From contig CAUEEP010000755.1 in assembly GCA_958450365.1 (NCBI GenBank), positions 1 through 64,000 of the forward strand: a stretch of 64,000 nucleotides of DNA, in the 5' to 3' direction. Source of the DNA: Mesorhabditis belari (taxonomy: Eukaryota; Nematoda; Chromadorea; Rhabditida; Rhabditidae). Position numbers and translations under genes: made by a program. The notes under the pieces were generated by a model. That model saw nothing but the letters and a program-made list of their open reading frames with translations. It did not search any database and was not told the origin of the DNA. Below are positions 62,490-64,000 of the stretch, piece by piece. Within the stretch, counting starts at the first letter, position 1, and every line of letters begins with the position of its first letter.

Positions 62490-63036
62490 CCCTAAAGTCT
62501 CGAGTATAAGTTCTGTTTGGTTTTCGCATGCAAATTGACGGCTGTCTCCGGTGCGGTGTGTCGAGGGTTCGAACCCCGCTGCAGCATAACTTTTTTTGCT
62601 TTTTAAGAACAATAATAGAAGTAAATTTATTGAGGTTTATAGGAATTTTGTGCTGTTATTTGTTGCCCCGGGCGTGGCTCAGCGCGTCCGCCCCTGTTCC
62701 TCTCCGGTGCTCAGTCTTATGGAAGCCTCCCTTCATCCGTCTCTGGCCTCTTCATCCGGCTAAAGTCCACGTCGACGGTCGAAAGAGATGCTTTCCAGCG
62801 TCTTCTTCAACACTATCGTCTGGATGTATCCATAACAAATAGCAATGGGTGATAGGCTGTCACCCTGTAGTGCAATGGGTGATAGGCTTTCACCCGCGCT
62901 CCAAGAACAATAATAAAAGTTTATGTAACAATAAAAATGTATAAAAACCCAACAAAAAGAAATTCAAAGCAATTAAAGCGAATGTAAATTAAGGCAGAAC
63001 TTATACTCGGATCAACTTATAGTCGAGACTTTAGGG
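62490..63036. mobile_element. TA-flanked 547-bp element carrying tRNA-like sequence
   Basis: The left end CCCTAAAGTCTCGAGTATAA and right end TCGAGACTTTAGGG are inverted repeats (about 15 bases perfect, with a further CAGAACTTATACTCG match inside) and are flanked by TA. No transposase. Inside, 62555-62578 has GTCGAGGGTTCGAACCCC, a perfect tRNA T-arm, and CAATGGGTGATAGGCT occurs twice near 62842-62888. I see no complete tRNA. Confidence 0.82.
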
Positions 63037-63155
63037 TACATGAAATTTGCTTTTTGTTGACAGATAAGTGCTCAAAACAAACAAAAAATGATAAGACGAT
63101 TGGGTTTTGAATCGATTTTTGAAAGAAAACCCTCGGAATTCTTTTGTTTTTCTTG

Positions 63156-63615
63156 ATGAAAACCCTTATTTATTTATTCGTTTTCGTCTATTTCACAAAA
63201 AACTCAAATGCAAAGAATATTCTCATTTTCGCTGGACATGCGAGCAAAAGTCATTGGGGAAGTATGAAGAATCTGATTGTTAGGTGGGTTTTACTTTGCT
63301 TTGATTTGATTTGATTTGATTTGCTTTACTTTGCTTTGCTTTGTTTGCCTTGCTTTGCTTTTACTTTACTTTACTTTACTTTACTTTACTTTGCTTTGCT
63401 TTGCTTTACTTTGCTCTACTAAACGTCCATTATCTAGTACAGTGTATTGGAAAGAACACAAAGTACAGATCGATCGATCATTTCCTTTTTTAAGCCTCTC
63501 AAACGACGGTCACAACATCACCTTGCTGAGGACGAGTCCCGATCAATGGAAACCATTATGCGAAAAGTGCAATCATTACGACATTCACTATCCGCTAGAT
63601 GTCATTGGGACAAGG
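63156..63615 (+). CDS. Secreted protein, possibly UDP-glycosyltransferase-like, 5' end only
   Basis: Two exons, 63156-63283 and 63438-63615; the next exons lie beyond the window. The ATG opens a signal-peptide-like start (MKTLIYLFVFVYFTKNSNA), then KNILIFAGHASKSHWGSMKN and, in exon 2, NDGHNITLLRTS. The order NILIF, SH, then GHNITLL resembles the N-terminal half of nematode UDP-glucuronosyltransferases, but the gap between them is longer than usual. The acceptor TATCTAG at 63437 is chosen to keep phase 2. Without the C-terminal donor-binding motif the assignment is tentative. Confidence 0.45.
63300..63420. repeat. TTTGCTTTACTTTACT simple repeat
   Basis: (TTTGA)n, (TTTACT/TTGCT)n pentamer array in intron 1 of the window-edge gene. 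Confidence 0.88.
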
Positions 63616-63846
63616 GTTTGTTTAGATTGAGTACCTAATTATATAGAATTGATAATCGATTGATAATCGGGTAATTGACCCACAGCGAGCGCCAGAGTGA
63701 CCCACAAAATCTAATTACAATGAAACCCATTGAGCCACAAAATTACAATGAAAACTCCCCGCGACTGGAATCAATATGATCTTTAGCTCTAAACTGACTG
63801 AAATCCCTAAAATCCTTGTTTCAACAATCATCCAAAGGCTGGATCG

Positions 63847-63893
63847 GACCGGGGGCGCCCCGCGCCGGGGGGGGGGGCCGGGGGGGGTGGGCC
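63847..63893. repeat. Extreme G-rich tract
   Basis: GACCGGGGGCGCCCCGCGCC followed by runs of eight or more G. It is strikingly unlike its AT-rich surroundings, could form G-quadruplexes, and could also be a sequencing or assembly artefact. Confidence 0.7.
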
Positions 63894-64000
63894 GAATGGG
63901 AGGGGTTCTAGGTGATTTTGAAGAAAAACATTAAACGCAAAAGGCAATAATTTTGAACAAAAAGTGACTTAATTGACTTAACTTGTTTATTGCTATGATT

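Overview
The window is nuclear DNA from a nematode, most likely a rhabditid. The evidence is two cuticle collagen genes with the nematode-specific N-terminal domain, RxxR processing site and cysteine clusters, a class T (srt-like) serpentine chemoreceptor, intron-containing tRNA-Leu(CAA) genes, TTAGGC telomere-type repeats, short AT-rich introns with TTTCAG acceptors, and many copies of a sequence matching the start of the nematode SL1 spliced leader. I cannot assign a genus. All protein genes are split; I assembled them by hand from splice sites, reading phase and paralogue comparison, and they close in frame except where stated.

Layout. 1-7.7 kb has no host gene: minisatellites, a foldback element, tRNA-like sequences and a degenerate mariner transposon (5867-7132). 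7.8-21.3 kb holds one plus-strand gene for a small secreted cysteine-containing protein of unknown family; its introns (up to 6.8 kb) are filled with tRNA-derived repeats, minisatellites, a 220-bp palindrome and clusters of the hairpin/SL1-like repeat. 22-35 kb carries five dispersed copies of one tRNA-Leu(CAA) gene and, on the plus strand, two tandem collagen genes (26.3-28.2 and 29.2-30.6 kb). A minus-strand srt-like receptor occupies 31.9-36.6 kb, with one tRNA inside an intron.

38.2-47.7 kb is a large inverted duplication: arms of about 3 kb, each carrying the same Thr/Ser/Pro-rich mucin-like gene, around a 3.4-kb spacer. The right copy is intact; the left copy has a frameshifting exon. 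The spacer contains an RNase H1-like gene whose C-terminus runs into a 21-bp minisatellite, and a MAP-kinase (JNK-like) exon fragment whose own codons seem to have been amplified into a 39-bp minisatellite.

47.9-61.4 kb is a minus-strand tandem array of extended short-chain dehydrogenases (dihydroflavonol-reductase-like): two complete 12-exon genes (49.3-54.1 and 56.3-61.4 kb) and a remnant of a third. Their introns hold telomere-type arrays in opposite orientations, MITEs, a LINE 3' fragment with a 125-bp target duplication, a Tc1-like transposase fragment and more hairpin/SL1-like repeats. The right edge (63.2 kb) begins a secreted, possibly UDP-glycosyltransferase-like gene that continues past the window.

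The most notable signal is a dispersed repeat family: a short hairpin core (GCGTTCTTTG ... CGTAAACGC ... TCTGGCACA) usually followed 50-70 bases later by GGTTTAATTACCCAAGT or a close variant, the first 17 bases of SL1. It occurs more than 20 times here, often in small tandem clusters, and several minisatellites seem to have grown out of it. All percentages, copy counts and boundaries were judged by eye.
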